In this document: positions 29,559 through 39,008 of the stretch, in pieces
Layout of the letters: every line of letters begins with the position of its first letter
Position numbering within the stretch: position 1 is the first letter of the stretch
Source of the DNA: Rhizobium brockwellii
Lineage (GTDB): Bacteria; Pseudomonadota; Alphaproteobacteria; Rhizobiales; Rhizobiaceae
Reading direction: 5' to 3'
Length of the DNA stretch: 64,000 nucleotides
Assembly: GCF_000769405.2 (NCBI RefSeq)
Contig: NZ_CP053439.1
Location: 2,046,001 to 2,110,000, forward strand
Program-made: the position numbers and the translations under genes
Notes under the pieces: generated by a model
Told to the model about the DNA's origin: nothing
Seen by the model: the letters and a program-made list of their open reading frames with translations, nothing else
Database searches by the model: none

Positions 29559-30164
29559 ATGACAACTGCGAATATCCTGAAAGGCGGCCTTCTGGCCGGT
29601 GCGATCATGATGGCAATGGCGGGTTCGGGACAGGCGATGCCCGCCAGCATGGTACTGGCAGGCAATGCCAGCCCCCCGATCGGACATTACGAATTCTGCA
29701 AGGCGAATCCGACGGAATGTGTCGAAGTCGGCGGCGATGCCGGACCGGCCATCCTCACCGAGGATCGCTGGAAGGAAATTCTCAAGGTCAACTACACCGT
29801 CAACTCGACGATCCAGCCGATGACGGATGAGCAGATCTACGGTGTCGAAGAGCGCTGGGCCTATCCGCGCACCGTCGGCGACTGCGAGGATTACGCCCTG
29901 CTGAAGCGCAAGATGCTGATCGACGACGGTTTCTCGCCGTCCGACACGCTGATCACCGTCGTGCTGCAGCCGAATGGCGAAGGCCATGCCGTGCTGACGG
30001 TTCGTACCGATCACGGCGACTTCATTCTCGACAACATGCGCAACAAGGTGCTGCTGTGGTCGGATACCGAATACACCTATCTGAAGCGCCAGTCCGCCGA
30101 CGATCCGGCCCGCTGGTCGAAGCTTCAGGACGGCCGCGCTGTCGCGGTCGGTAGCGTCAAGTAA
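29559..30164 (+). CDS. Transglutaminase-like cysteine peptidase (BTLCP, LapG-like), exported
   Basis: A 201-residue bacterial transglutaminase-like cysteine peptidase with a signal peptide (residues 1-26, ending SGQA). The catalytic triad is visible: C109 in TVGDCEDYALLKRKML, H143 in GEGHAVLTV and D158 in ILDNMRNKVLLW. Relatives include LapG, which cleaves large adhesins in the periplasm under c-di-GMP control. No LapD or adhesin gene is adjacent, so the substrate is unknown. An AGGGGAG site precedes the ATG. Confidence 0.9.
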   Translation: MTTANILKGGLLAGAIMMAMAGSGQAMPASMVLAGNASPPIGHYEFCKANPTECVEVGGDAGPAILTEDRWKEILKVNYTVNSTIQPMTDEQIYGVEERWAYPRTVGDCEDYALLKRKMLIDDGFSPSDTLITVVLQPNGEGHAVLTVRTDHGDFILDNMRNKVLLWSDTEYTYLKRQSADDPARWSKLQDGRAVAVGSVK

Positions 30165-30240
30165 AACAACTTGCCGGCCAATGCCGGCTGCAGCCTGCGG
30201 CCCGGTCAGTCCCCGCATCCCGTCCCCGACCGGTGCCCAA

Positions 30241-30275
30241 GAGCCGTTCCCGCTGTCCCGGGAACGGCTCGCCCC
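30241..30275 (+). terminator. Terminator of the cysteine peptidase gene
   Basis: A perfect 12-bp stem (GAGCCGTTCCCG/CGGGAACGGCTC, 30241-30270) with a 6-base loop, followed by a short pyrimidine stretch (CCCCTTTCC). Confidence 0.6.
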
Positions 30276-30295
30276 TTTCCTAGACTTCCCTTACG

Positions 30296-30391
30296 AAAGC
30301 GCTTCGCGATCTTAAGCTGCGCTCCTGCGCTTTAAGTCTTTGTTTTTACGCATGTCGTTATCGCAAACCGCTGCATACCTTTGCGCGACGG
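30296..30391. repeat. Rhizobium-type intergenic repeat (degenerate)
   Basis: This stretch contains the pattern GCGCTTCGCGATCTTAAG, TTTAAGTCTTTGTTTTTACG and CATGTCGTTATCGCAAA, which I recognise as part of a dispersed intergenic repeat seen many times in Rhizobium chromosomes. The usual final GCGCGACATG arm is altered here (GCGCGACGGA), so the copy looks worn. It sits between two same-strand genes. Confidence 0.5.
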
Positions 30392-30506
30392 ACTTTAGCA
30401 TCTTAGTGAATTGTTAACCCTGTCGGTCCGATCATGTCGATGAGAATCATCATCGGACCGGCGGCTCATGTTCTTCCTGCGGCGGACCGAAACGCGAAGA
30501 ACCGCC

Positions 30507-31253
30507 ATGAGCCATGCCGCACACAGCGCACCCGACGAGCAGCCGCTTCTTTCCATGGGGTTTCTCCTCCGCACGATGGCGGTGATCGCCGTCCTGGCGG
30601 TCCTGACCGTTGCCATCAGCATTGGCGGCCGTTGGTTCGGCCGGCATATCTCGCTCGCCGGCAACACCGACAGCACGGTTGAAATCCAGCTGGCTATCGG
30701 CCGCGACGCCGTGAAATTCCCCGAGAATGCAATCCGTTTCCCAAGTCAAAGACACGAAGGCTCCGCCGAGCGCGTCGATCTCTACCTCGCGTGGCCGGAG
30801 ATGCAGGGTTACAGCAAGGAAAATCACCTTCGATTCGACGACATCGCCCAATCCTCCGGGCTTATCTTCCTGCAGATCACCCAGAGCACCATGTCGCGCG
30901 ACATGTCCGGGCGCCTGGAGCCGATCTATTCGCATCTGCTCGAAGGCCCGGCCGAGCCCTTCCGCGACGGGCTGACGCTGCATCGTCTTCGCGCCGATGC
31001 GGGTTACGGCGATGAGGTTCTGCTGACGGCGCCCGTCAAGGGCGGGCCGGATTACGTCGTGCGCTGCATATTGCCGTCAGTCCCGGATAAGGCGGCGGGC
31101 GGAGATTGTCAGCGCGATATCAAAGTCGGCAGGGATCTCAGTGTTCTCTATCGTTTTTCGAGCAGCCATCTCGACGACTGGGAACATATTGATGCCGCTA
31201 TCCGCACCTTTGTAGACGCGCGTCTTGTGAACCGTTCTGCGACAGGTCCCTAA
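30507..31253 (+). CDS. Membrane-anchored hypothetical protein
   Basis: A 248-residue protein with one N-terminal membrane segment (residues about 17-37, LLRTMAVIAVLAVLTVAISI) and a large periplasmic domain. Nothing catalytic is visible. The segment ENAIRFPSQRHEGSAERVDLYLAWP and the string GPDYVVRCILP recur in alphaproteobacterial proteins of unknown function. I chose the ATG at 30507 because it places the membrane segment properly; 30468 is possible. It precedes the D,D-carboxypeptidase gene by 134 bases, and a link to envelope maintenance is only contextual. Confidence 0.72.
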   Translation: MSHAAHSAPDEQPLLSMGFLLRTMAVIAVLAVLTVAISIGGRWFGRHISLAGNTDSTVEIQLAIGRDAVKFPENAIRFPSQRHEGSAERVDLYLAWPEMQGYSKENHLRFDDIAQSSGLIFLQITQSTMSRDMSGRLEPIYSHLLEGPAEPFRDGLTLHRLRADAGYGDEVLLTAPVKGGPDYVVRCILPSVPDKAAGGDCQRDIKVGRDLSVLYRFSSSHLDDWEHIDAAIRTFVDARLVNRSATGP

Positions 31254-31387
31254 AATGCTCCGCGGACAGCGAAATAAACGATTCATCATAAACGGATTGG
31301 TAACGCCCAACCGGTAATTTTAGCAGACGTGCTGCGCGGCGGGAGGTGTGCGGTTCCTGCCAAATTCTGAAATGCCAAATATCTGAA

Positions 31388-32962
31388 ATGCAAGCGAAGA
31401 GTGGAATAGTGTCAAGGTCAGTCTCCTCCGTATCATCGTCCCGATCCGGCAGCTTTTTCGCAAGGCTGCTGGCGATCCTTTCGGTGGCCGTCACGATCGT
31501 CATGGTCGACTCGGTGAATGCCGACGCGGAAGCGGCAAATCCGAAATATGCGGGCATCGTCGTCGACGCCAAGACCGGCAACGTTCTCTACAGCGAGAAT
31601 GCCGACCGGCTGCAATACCCCGCCTCCCTGACCAAGATGATGACCCTCTATATGACCTTCGAGGCATTGGAGCAGGGTCGCATCCGTCTCGATACGCCGG
31701 TCCCCTTCTCCGCCCATGCGGCAGCCCAGGCGCCGACCAAGCTCGGTGTACGCGCCGGCGGTACGATCACCGTCGAGCAGGGCATTCTCGGTCTCGTCAC
31801 CCTGTCGGCCAATGATGCGGCGACCGCGCTCGGCGAAATGCTGGGCGGCGGCAGCGAGGATCGCTTCGCCCAGCTGATGACCGCCAAGGCGCATGCGCTC
31901 GGCATGACGCGCACCACCTATCGCAATGCCAACGGCCTGCCGAATACGGCGCAGATGACGACGGCGCGCGACCAGGCCCGCCTCGGCATCGCCCTTCGCC
32001 AGCATTTCCCGCAATATTACGGCTATTTCTCCACGCGCGCCTTCAAGTTCGGCAGCCGCACGATCCGCAGCCACAACCGCCTGGTCGGTTCGGTGCGCGG
32101 CGTCGACGGCATCAAGACCGGCTACACGCGGGCTGCCGGTTTCAATCTGGTGAGCTCGGTGCAGGTCGACGGCAAGTCGATCGTCGGCGTCGTTCTCGGC
32201 GGCGCCTCGACGCCTGCTCGCGATGCCCAGATGCGCAATCTGATCGCCAGTTACCTGCCGAAGGCATCGAGCCGCGGCGGATCGTCGGCGCTGATCGCCC
32301 AGGCAGCCCCTGCCCCGGCGATGATCGAGACACCCGCTCCGGTTCAGCCGAAGAAGGCCCAGCAGCAGATCGCAAAGACGATCACCGCAGCGCAGCCGCC
32401 GGTTTCGGCCGCCGCTGCCGATCTCAGCCTGCCGCACAAAGGCCCGCTGCCGGATGCGCGTTATCAGGTCGCCGAGACCGAGGTCGCCTATGCCGAGACC
32501 GCTGCGCCGAAATCCGACAATCCGCTGGTGGCTCAGCCGATGCCGGCGCCGACCAAAGTCAAGACCATGGCCTTCAAGCAGCAGGCATCGGTCGCCGTGC
32601 CGACGCCGGCACCCGCCTATATGCCGCCGGAACAGGGCGACACGTCGGTCGATAACGTCACCACCGCCTCGACCACTCCCTCCCCGACTCGTGCCGCTTC
32701 AACCAGCAACGGTCCGACCGGCTGGGTGGTGCAGGTCGGCGTCTCGCCGAACCGGCAGATGGCCATGGATCTTCTGGAAAGCGCCAAGAGCAAGGGCGGC
32801 AAGGCGCTGGCCTCGGCGAAGCCCTTCGCGGTTGCCTATGCCGCTGGTGGTGACCAGCTTTACCGCGCCCGCTTCGGCGGCTTCGACGATCAGCGCGATG
32901 CCGTCAACGCCTGCAAGGCCCTGAAGAAGGCCGGCATCAAGTGCTGGGCGGCTGCCCAATGA
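31388..32962 (+). CDS. D-alanyl-D-alanine carboxypeptidase (PBP5/6 family) with SPOR domain
   Basis: A 524-residue exported penicillin-binding protein. After an N-terminal signal/membrane segment (residues 24-45), the peptidase S11 domain holds all three motifs: S80-x-x-K83 (SLTK), S140-A-N142 and K243-T-G. A long Pro/Ala-rich linker (residues about 280-430) follows, and the last 80 residues form a SPOR domain (GWVVQVGVSPNRQMAMDLLESAKSKGG... YRARFGGFDDQRDAVNACKALKKAG). SPOR domains bind denuded glycan at division sites, so the enzyme probably trims stem peptides at the septum. Confidence 0.93.
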   Translation: MQAKSGIVSRSVSSVSSSRSGSFFARLLAILSVAVTIVMVDSVNADAEAANPKYAGIVVDAKTGNVLYSENADRLQYPASLTKMMTLYMTFEALEQGRIRLDTPVPFSAHAAAQAPTKLGVRAGGTITVEQGILGLVTLSANDAATALGEMLGGGSEDRFAQLMTAKAHALGMTRTTYRNANGLPNTAQMTTARDQARLGIALRQHFPQYYGYFSTRAFKFGSRTIRSHNRLVGSVRGVDGIKTGYTRAAGFNLVSSVQVDGKSIVGVVLGGASTPARDAQMRNLIASYLPKASSRGGSSALIAQAAPAPAMIETPAPVQPKKAQQQIAKTITAAQPPVSAAAADLSLPHKGPLPDARYQVAETEVAYAETAAPKSDNPLVAQPMPAPTKVKTMAFKQQASVAVPTPAPAYMPPEQGDTSVDNVTTASTTPSPTRAASTSNGPTGWVVQVGVSPNRQMAMDLLESAKSKGGKALASAKPFAVAYAAGGDQLYRARFGGFDDQRDAVNACKALKKAGIKCWAAAQ

Positions 32963-33076
32963 GCTATTCGATGCTGCCTGCAAGATGGTTGGCGGCATCG
33001 GTGACGGCCGGAATCGGTGTTTGCGTTTCCGGCCACCGTTCTTGAACTCGATCAGTATTGCGTACGGGGAAAAACA

Positions 33077-33352
33077 ATGGCGATCAATGAGAATGTTCCG
33101 GGAATGCCTTCAGACCGCCGCATGGCGGCCAAGGGGCGCTCATCTCTGCATCCGCTGCACGAGGCGGCTATGCGCCTCGCCGAGATCGGCCTGCAGCGGC
33201 CGAAGGCGAAGTCTCCGAAGACCCGCGATCTCATCAATCTGCTGCTGTGCCATGGTGCCCGCGCCTGGCGCTATTCCCAGCCCGAAGCCCGTGTCCATCT
33301 GCACGTGACCTCGCCGGACGGCAGTGCGCCGGTGCAACTGCGCCTGCGCTGA
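33077..33352 (+). CDS. Hypothetical protein
   Basis: A 91-residue basic, soluble protein starting MAINENVPGMPSDRRMAAKG after a GGGGA site. It has a helical centre (LHEAAMRLAEIGLQRPKAKSPKTRDLINLLLCHGARAWRYSQ) and a short beta-like tail. I do not recognise the family. It is followed by a hairpin at 33365. Confidence 0.6.
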   Translation: MAINENVPGMPSDRRMAAKGRSSLHPLHEAAMRLAEIGLQRPKAKSPKTRDLINLLLCHGARAWRYSQPEARVHLHVTSPDGSAPVQLRLR

Positions 33353-33364
33353 ACGCAGAGTACC

Positions 33365-33384
33365 GCGTGCCCCAAGGGGCACGC
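33365..33384. terminator. Hairpin between convergent genes
   Basis: An 8-bp stem (GCGTGCCC/GGGCACGC) with a CAAG loop between the stop at 33352 and the convergent stop at 33439. There is no clear T-run. Confidence 0.45.
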
Positions 33385-33438
33385 TGTCACCTTCAATTCA
33401 CGCATGAACCTTTCCGGAAATCGCTTCGATTTCGAGGG

Positions 33439-33876
33439 TTATAGCAGACCGAGGTCCGTAAGCTCGCGGCGAAGATCCGCGGGCATTTCGGCAATGCCGG
33501 CACCAAGGCTTGTCAGGTCGCGCGGCACATCGTCCTCAGTGTAATACCGCCAGCCCTGGAAGGGACGCTTCGGCTGCACAACTGTCTCGATGACCTCCGG
33601 GCCGAGCATCAGGCGGCAGCGCGAAATCCCCTCGCCGTCGGTGAAGGTCTCGATGTCGAGCAGCTTCTGCCTCGCCTGCACCTGCCCCTTGATCACCCAG
33701 TAGAGCGAGCCGCCGTCAAGCAGCTCCTCCATGCGTTTCGGCGCCATGCGCGTCGTATGCACCGAATGCGGCTCGAGGCCGGCGGCGATGGCGCGCAGCG
33801 AGCGTTCTGCCACCCATTCGCGCAGATCGTCTATCGAGTCGGCGCCGACACAGAGTTTGATGAGATGCAATGCCAT
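33439..33876 (-). CDS. DUF1489 family protein
   Basis: A 145-residue protein of a family confined mainly to Alphaproteobacteria. It begins MALHLIKLCVGADSIDDLREW and carries TTRMAPKRMEELLDGGSLYWVIKGQV and PFQGWRYYTEDDVPRDL, which are the family's conserved blocks; the overall look is YjbR/EVE-like RNA-binding, but no function is established. It is 62 bases downstream of sdaA on the same strand. Confidence 0.88.
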   Translation of the reverse strand: MALHLIKLCVGADSIDDLREWVAERSLRAIAAGLEPHSVHTTRMAPKRMEELLDGGSLYWVIKGQVQARQKLLDIETFTDGEGISRCRLMLGPEVIETVVQPKRPFQGWRYYTEDDVPRDLTSLGAGIAEMPADLRRELTDLGLL

Positions 33877-33937
33877 GCTGCCGTTCAAATCCTTTTGGCA
33901 GCGAGCGTCAAGCTTCAAGCATCAAGCATCCACAAAC

Positions 33938-35341
<1,404 letters not shown>

Positions 35342-35475
35342 GGGTGCGCCTTCTGAAGATGAGGATGCAAGCTTAAGCGAGGCCGGTTTCGAATCCGTGC
35401 GGCGCACCGACATCGCATGGAGCCGGTGCGACATTCGGACTGCACGCTGGAGCGCCACCCGTCCAATAGGACACT

Positions 35476-35540
35476 CTAGCACTTTGAGCTTGTGCATAAT
35501 CCTTTCCGAAAATCGAATCCGATTTTCGGGGTCGTGCGCT
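35476..35540. repeat. Intergenic palindromic repeat, copy A
   Basis: The copy contains TCTAGCACTTTGA, then a perfect 10-bp stem CCGAAAATCG/CGATTTTCGG with a 4-base loop (35506-35529), then GTCGTGCGCTA. The same ordered parts recur at 37430-37502. This is a dispersed Rhizobium palindrome; it lies just upstream of sdaA. Confidence 0.7.
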
Positions 35541-35682
35541 AAACCAAGCGGCCCGCCTTACCAATCATTGCTGCATTCAATGAAGGCTATTCGGAGGAAG
35601 AACTGGTTGCCTTATCTTGACAGCCTGCTCCGACTTCCAATGTCCTGCTAGACGACACCTTGTAGATTGGGAGATTGGACAC

Positions 35683-36120
35683 ATGCCGCTCAAACGAATG
35701 GACAACGTAGGAATCGTGGTCGATGACCTCGAAGAGACGATTGATTTCTTTCGCGAGCTCGGCCTCGAGCTCGAAGGGCGGGCTGCAATCGAAGGAGAAT
35801 GGGCGGGGCGTGTCACTGGACTGGGCGATCAGCACGTCGAGATTGCCATGATGCGCACGCCGGACGGCCACAGCCGGCTCGAGCTCTCCCGCTTCCTCAG
35901 GCCGCCTGCCGTCGCAGATCACCGCAATGCCCCGGTGAACGCTTTAGGCTACCTCCGCGTCATGTTCACCCTTGATGACATCGACAAGACGCTTGAGAGG
36001 CTTCACAAGCGCGGCGCGCAGCTCGTCGGCGAAGTGGTGGACTATCAAGACACGTATCGGCTCTGCTACATCCGCGGGCCTGGAGGGCTTCTCATCGGAC
36101 TCGCCCAAGAACTCAGCTGA
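35683..36120 (+). CDS. VOC family protein (glyoxalase/dioxygenase superfamily)
   Basis: A 145-residue vicinal-oxygen-chelate fold protein: VGIVVDDLEETIDFFRELGLELEGR, HVEIAMMRTPDGHSRLELSRF and the C-terminal half LRVMFTLDDIDKTLERLHKRGAQLVGEVVDYQDTYRLCYIRGPGGLLIGLAQEL. The usual first metal ligand (VDHVGI) is replaced by Asn here (MDNVGI), while the final Glu remains, so metal binding may be weakened or altered. The substrate is unknown. It is convergent with the acyltransferase, three bases apart. Confidence 0.9.
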   Translation: MPLKRMDNVGIVVDDLEETIDFFRELGLELEGRAAIEGEWAGRVTGLGDQHVEIAMMRTPDGHSRLELSRFLRPPAVADHRNAPVNALGYLRVMFTLDDIDKTLERLHKRGAQLVGEVVDYQDTYRLCYIRGPGGLLIGLAQELS

Positions 36121-36123
36121 GCG

Positions 36124-37323
36124 CTATGCGCGAAGCTTCTCGTCGCGATTATCTTGAATGACCGCGCCGTCGGCTCCATCCGAGGGTTCTGCCGTCGCTG
36201 AGATTTGCCGTTGATCGGCCATGGCTGACGTTGCGCCGCTCAGCAGGCGCTTTTCGATCTCCTGCAGATCGAGAATTGCGCGGTCCATTTGGTCGGCCGG
36301 AGTTTCGCGCGAAACCAGACGCCAGCGATTATCCTGCCATATCAGGACCAACAGCCGCCGGCCTGGAACCTCTATCGTCTCATGGATGAACCATGCCCCG
36401 ACGACCGCGACGCAAAGCGTCACCACGATGAGCGCTGGTTCAGGCATCAAGGCATCAAAAGTCAGACGCGCCAGGAACATGATGGGGACATGGAAAAGGT
36501 AAAGTGAAAAACTGATCTTTCCGAAAAACCGTACTGGTGCAGCTGCCAGGACACGGGCTGCGATGGGAGGCTGTCGAGCGACGAGCCCGACAATGACGGC
36601 TGCGGCCACCGCACTTTGCAGGCCCCAAAATTCAGGGGAAAATCCGGGCAAGATATGCCTGTAAGCGAAAAACACAGCCAGAAGGAAAAGCGTTGAAATG
36701 CCTGTGAGGGCAGATGGAATCCAGCTGTTCCAGAAGGAATGCATCATTCCGGCAAGTGCGCCGAAAAGAAAATACGGGAGCTTCGAGACGAGCAGGATTC
36801 CCGGGCCTGGCAATTCAACCAGGCCATCCACGACGACGACCACGGTGAGGCCCACAATCATGCCGCTATAGCGGTGCGGCTGTGCCAAGCAAAGCCACAG
36901 GACGGGAAAGAGCAGATAGAACTGGATTTCGGGTGGTATCGACCAGAAAACACCACTTGAGCCGAGAAGAAAGATATGACGGACAAAATCCGTGCCACTA
37001 ACGATCGGCTGAACAAAATCCAGACTTTGCATGCTCGACAGTATCGCCACGAGAACGACGGCCACCAGGTAAACCGGATAGATGCGGGCAAAGCGGCTCA
37101 CAAGAAAATCCAGCACGTTTTCTCTCGTGACCGGCCGTGAGCCGTAGAGATGAGCCATCAGGAAGCCGCTGAGAGCAAAAAACAAACCGACGGCTTCGTC
37201 GCCCATCGTCACGAAATGCGGAGCTGTGATCGGAAAGATAAGGCCAATATGGGCTCCAACGACCAGAAGCGCAGCGACACCGCGCAGGCCATCAAGACTC
37301 GGGATGTAATCCGGCCGACTCAT
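36124..37323 (-). CDS. Acyltransferase 3 family membrane protein
   Basis: A 399-residue multi-span membrane acyltransferase: YIPSLDGLRGVAALLVVGAHIGLIF, AVGLFFALSGFLMAHLYG and KISFSLYLFHVPIMFLARL. The family O-acylates exopolysaccharide, LPS or Nod factors. A C-terminal cytosolic tail (residues about 330-399) is unusual and charged. Base composition is less GC-rich than sdaA, and the gene lies between two copies of the same intergenic repeat. A second acyltransferase of the same family is at 9702, but the two differ in sequence. Confidence 0.9.
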   Translation of the reverse strand: MSRPDYIPSLDGLRGVAALLVVGAHIGLIFPITAPHFVTMGDEAVGLFFALSGFLMAHLYGSRPVTRENVLDFLVSRFARIYPVYLVAVVLVAILSSMQSLDFVQPIVSGTDFVRHIFLLGSSGVFWSIPPEIQFYLLFPVLWLCLAQPHRYSGMIVGLTVVVVVDGLVELPGPGILLVSKLPYFLFGALAGMMHSFWNSWIPSALTGISTLFLLAVFFAYRHILPGFSPEFWGLQSAVAAAVIVGLVARQPPIAARVLAAAPVRFFGKISFSLYLFHVPIMFLARLTFDALMPEPALIVVTLCVAVVGAWFIHETIEVPGRRLLVLIWQDNRWRLVSRETPADQMDRAILDLQEIEKRLLSGATSAMADQRQISATAEPSDGADGAVIQDNRDEKLRA

Positions 37324-37429
37324 GGGTCACTTTTGAATTCGGAGTTGAGGTTCAGTCCTGAACAATTGGCCATCACGACTTTACAGGCGGTTAACGCGGC
37401 GCCGCCCTGCTCGTGCGCCTCTAGACTGG

Positions 37430-37502
37430 TGTGGCTCTACACTTTGAATCGACGCATCGTGCTTTCCGAAAATCGATTCCGATTTTCGGGCCGCTGGGCT
37501 AG
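37430..37502. repeat. Intergenic palindromic repeat, copy B
   Basis: Same ordered parts and orientation as copy A at 35476: CTACACTTTGAATCGACGC, the perfect stem CCGAAAATCG/CGATTTTCGG (37466-37489) and a GCTAGCG end. Together they bracket the VOC and acyltransferase genes. Confidence 0.7.
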
Positions 37503-37552
37503 CGTGCATCTTCAAGACGGCAAATTGCTTTGGAAAACGGGACCACTTCTCC

Positions 37553-38002
37553 ATGACAGCCACCGATCGCATCGCCCTCTCCAGCGACCACGCCGCCATT
37601 CAGCTCCGACAGGCTATTGCCGGTCATATCGCGGCGCAGGGCTGGATAGCGGTCGATATCGGACCGACAACGCCGGAGAGCACACATTATCCCAAACACG
37701 GCGAAGCGGCGGCGCGTCTTGTCACCTCCGGCGATTGCCGGTTTGGCATCATCCTATGCGGCACCGGCCAGGGCATCATGATGGCGGCGAACAAGGTAAA
37801 GGGCATCCGTTGCGGCGTCTGCGTCGACACATTCTCAGCCCGCATGATCCGCCAGCACAACGATGCCAACATGCTTTCGATTGGCGTGCGCGTGGTCGGC
37901 GAAGGGCTGGCGCTCGATATCGTGGATGCGTTCCTGACCGCCCAGTTCGAGGGCGGCCGGCATGCGATGCGGGTGGGGATGATTGAGGCGCTGGAGGGCT
38001 AG
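37553..38002 (+). CDS. rpiB: RpiB/LacA/LacB family sugar-phosphate isomerase
   Basis: A 149-residue ribose-5-phosphate isomerase B-type enzyme. The active-site loop reads CGTGQGIMMAANKVKGIR with the catalytic cysteine; the substrate-binding SSDHAAIQLRQAI (N-terminus) and ARMIRQHNDANMLSIGVR (catalytic His) are present. The usual CGTGIG reads CGTGQG. Rhizobia carry several RpiB paralogues, including erythritol/threitol isomerases, so the exact sugar is open. Confidence 0.88.
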   Translation: MTATDRIALSSDHAAIQLRQAIAGHIAAQGWIAVDIGPTTPESTHYPKHGEAAARLVTSGDCRFGIILCGTGQGIMMAANKVKGIRCGVCVDTFSARMIRQHNDANMLSIGVRVVGEGLALDIVDAFLTAQFEGGRHAMRVGMIEALEG

Positions 38003-38141
38003 CGTCGCCCTTTTCTTCTTCTTTGGGTTACCGTCCCAAATTCCCAAGCCGACGGATGACCGCTGCAGTTAGTTCCTTAAGATGCCGGTCGGCGACCCAC
38101 CAAGCCTTGTCGTTTCCCGACGCCTCGATTATGCCGGACTG

Positions 38142-38188
38142 CCGCATGGCCAAAAGCCTGCGCCGAGCCGCCGAACTCGGCCATGCGG
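38142..38188. repeat. Inverted repeat between rpiB and DUF599 gene
   Basis: CCGCATGGCC and GGCCATGCGG, 10-bp arms, are separated by about 27 bases. It may form a hairpin ending the rpiB transcript or mark a decayed repeat; no T-run follows. Confidence 0.4.
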
Positions 38189-38240
38189 CATAATCCGGCT
38201 TGCGGCACGATGGCCGCGTTCATGCGGAGACTGAACACTG

Positions 38241-39008
38241 ATGACGACGGCGGACTATATCGCTCTGGCCTTCTTTGCCTGCGTCTGGGTGGGCTATTCC
38301 TGGCTGCTACACGGCCGCACCTTCTTCGGACGCACCAGCCTGACCCACGCGATGACCGAACGGCGCCGGGAGTGGATCTACAATTCACTGCGCCGCGACC
38401 TGAAGATGATCGACACGCAGATCATGGCCGGCCTGCAGAACGGCACCGCCTTCTTCGCCTCGACCTCGATCTTCGCGCTCGGCAGTTGCTTCGCTTTGCT
38501 CGGCGCGACGGAAAAGGTCGACGCGGTCTTCGCCGATCTGCCCTTCGTCCTCCATGGCGGCCATGCCGTTTTCGAGATGAAAGTCGGCGGACTGGCAGTG
38601 CTTTTCGGCTACGCCTTCTTCAAATTCGGCTGGTCCTATCGGCTGTTCAACTACTGCACCATTCTCTTCGGCTCGATCCCGATGATGCGCGACACCGAGC
38701 GCGACATCATCGCCGCCGAGCGGGCCGCCGAACGCGTCATCCGCATGAACGTCATTGCCGGCAGCAATTTCAACGAAGGCCTCAGAGCGATCTTCCTGTC
38801 GATCGGCTATCTCGGCTGGTTCATCAACCCTTATGTCTTCATGCTGACGACGGCGATCGTCATCTTTGTGCTGACACGCCGCCAATTTTTCTCGCAAGCG
38901 CGACTGGCGATCATGGATACCGGCCCGCCATCAAATCTCCACCTTTCTGCTATTCGCCGCGATAGGCCGTCGAGCGACGGAAGTGATTTGCCGGAGGAAC
39001 TTGGATGA
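38241..39008 (+). CDS. DUF599 domain-containing membrane protein
   Basis: A 255-residue inner-membrane protein with about four hydrophobic segments and the DUF599 pattern: FGRTSLTHAMTERRREWIYNSLRRDLKMIDTQIMAGLQNGTAFFAST, FKFGWSYRLFNYCTILFGSIP and GYLGWFINPYVF. The function is unknown. Its stop overlaps the start of the DUF1624 gene by four bases (ATGA), so the two are translationally coupled. Confidence 0.88.
   Translation: MTTADYIALAFFACVWVGYSWLLHGRTFFGRTSLTHAMTERRREWIYNSLRRDLKMIDTQIMAGLQNGTAFFASTSIFALGSCFALLGATEKVDAVFADLPFVLHGGHAVFEMKVGGLAVLFGYAFFKFGWSYRLFNYCTILFGSIPMMRDTERDIIAAERAAERVIRMNVIAGSNFNEGLRAIFLSIGYLGWFINPYVFMLTTAIVIFVLTRRQFFSQARLAIMDTGPPSNLHLSAIRRDRPSSDGSDLPEELG

Noticed and set aside
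38077..38388. Minus-strand frame of 103 codons overlapping the DUF599 start
   Set aside because: Arg-rich composition with no recognisable motif; it overlaps a well-supported gene.
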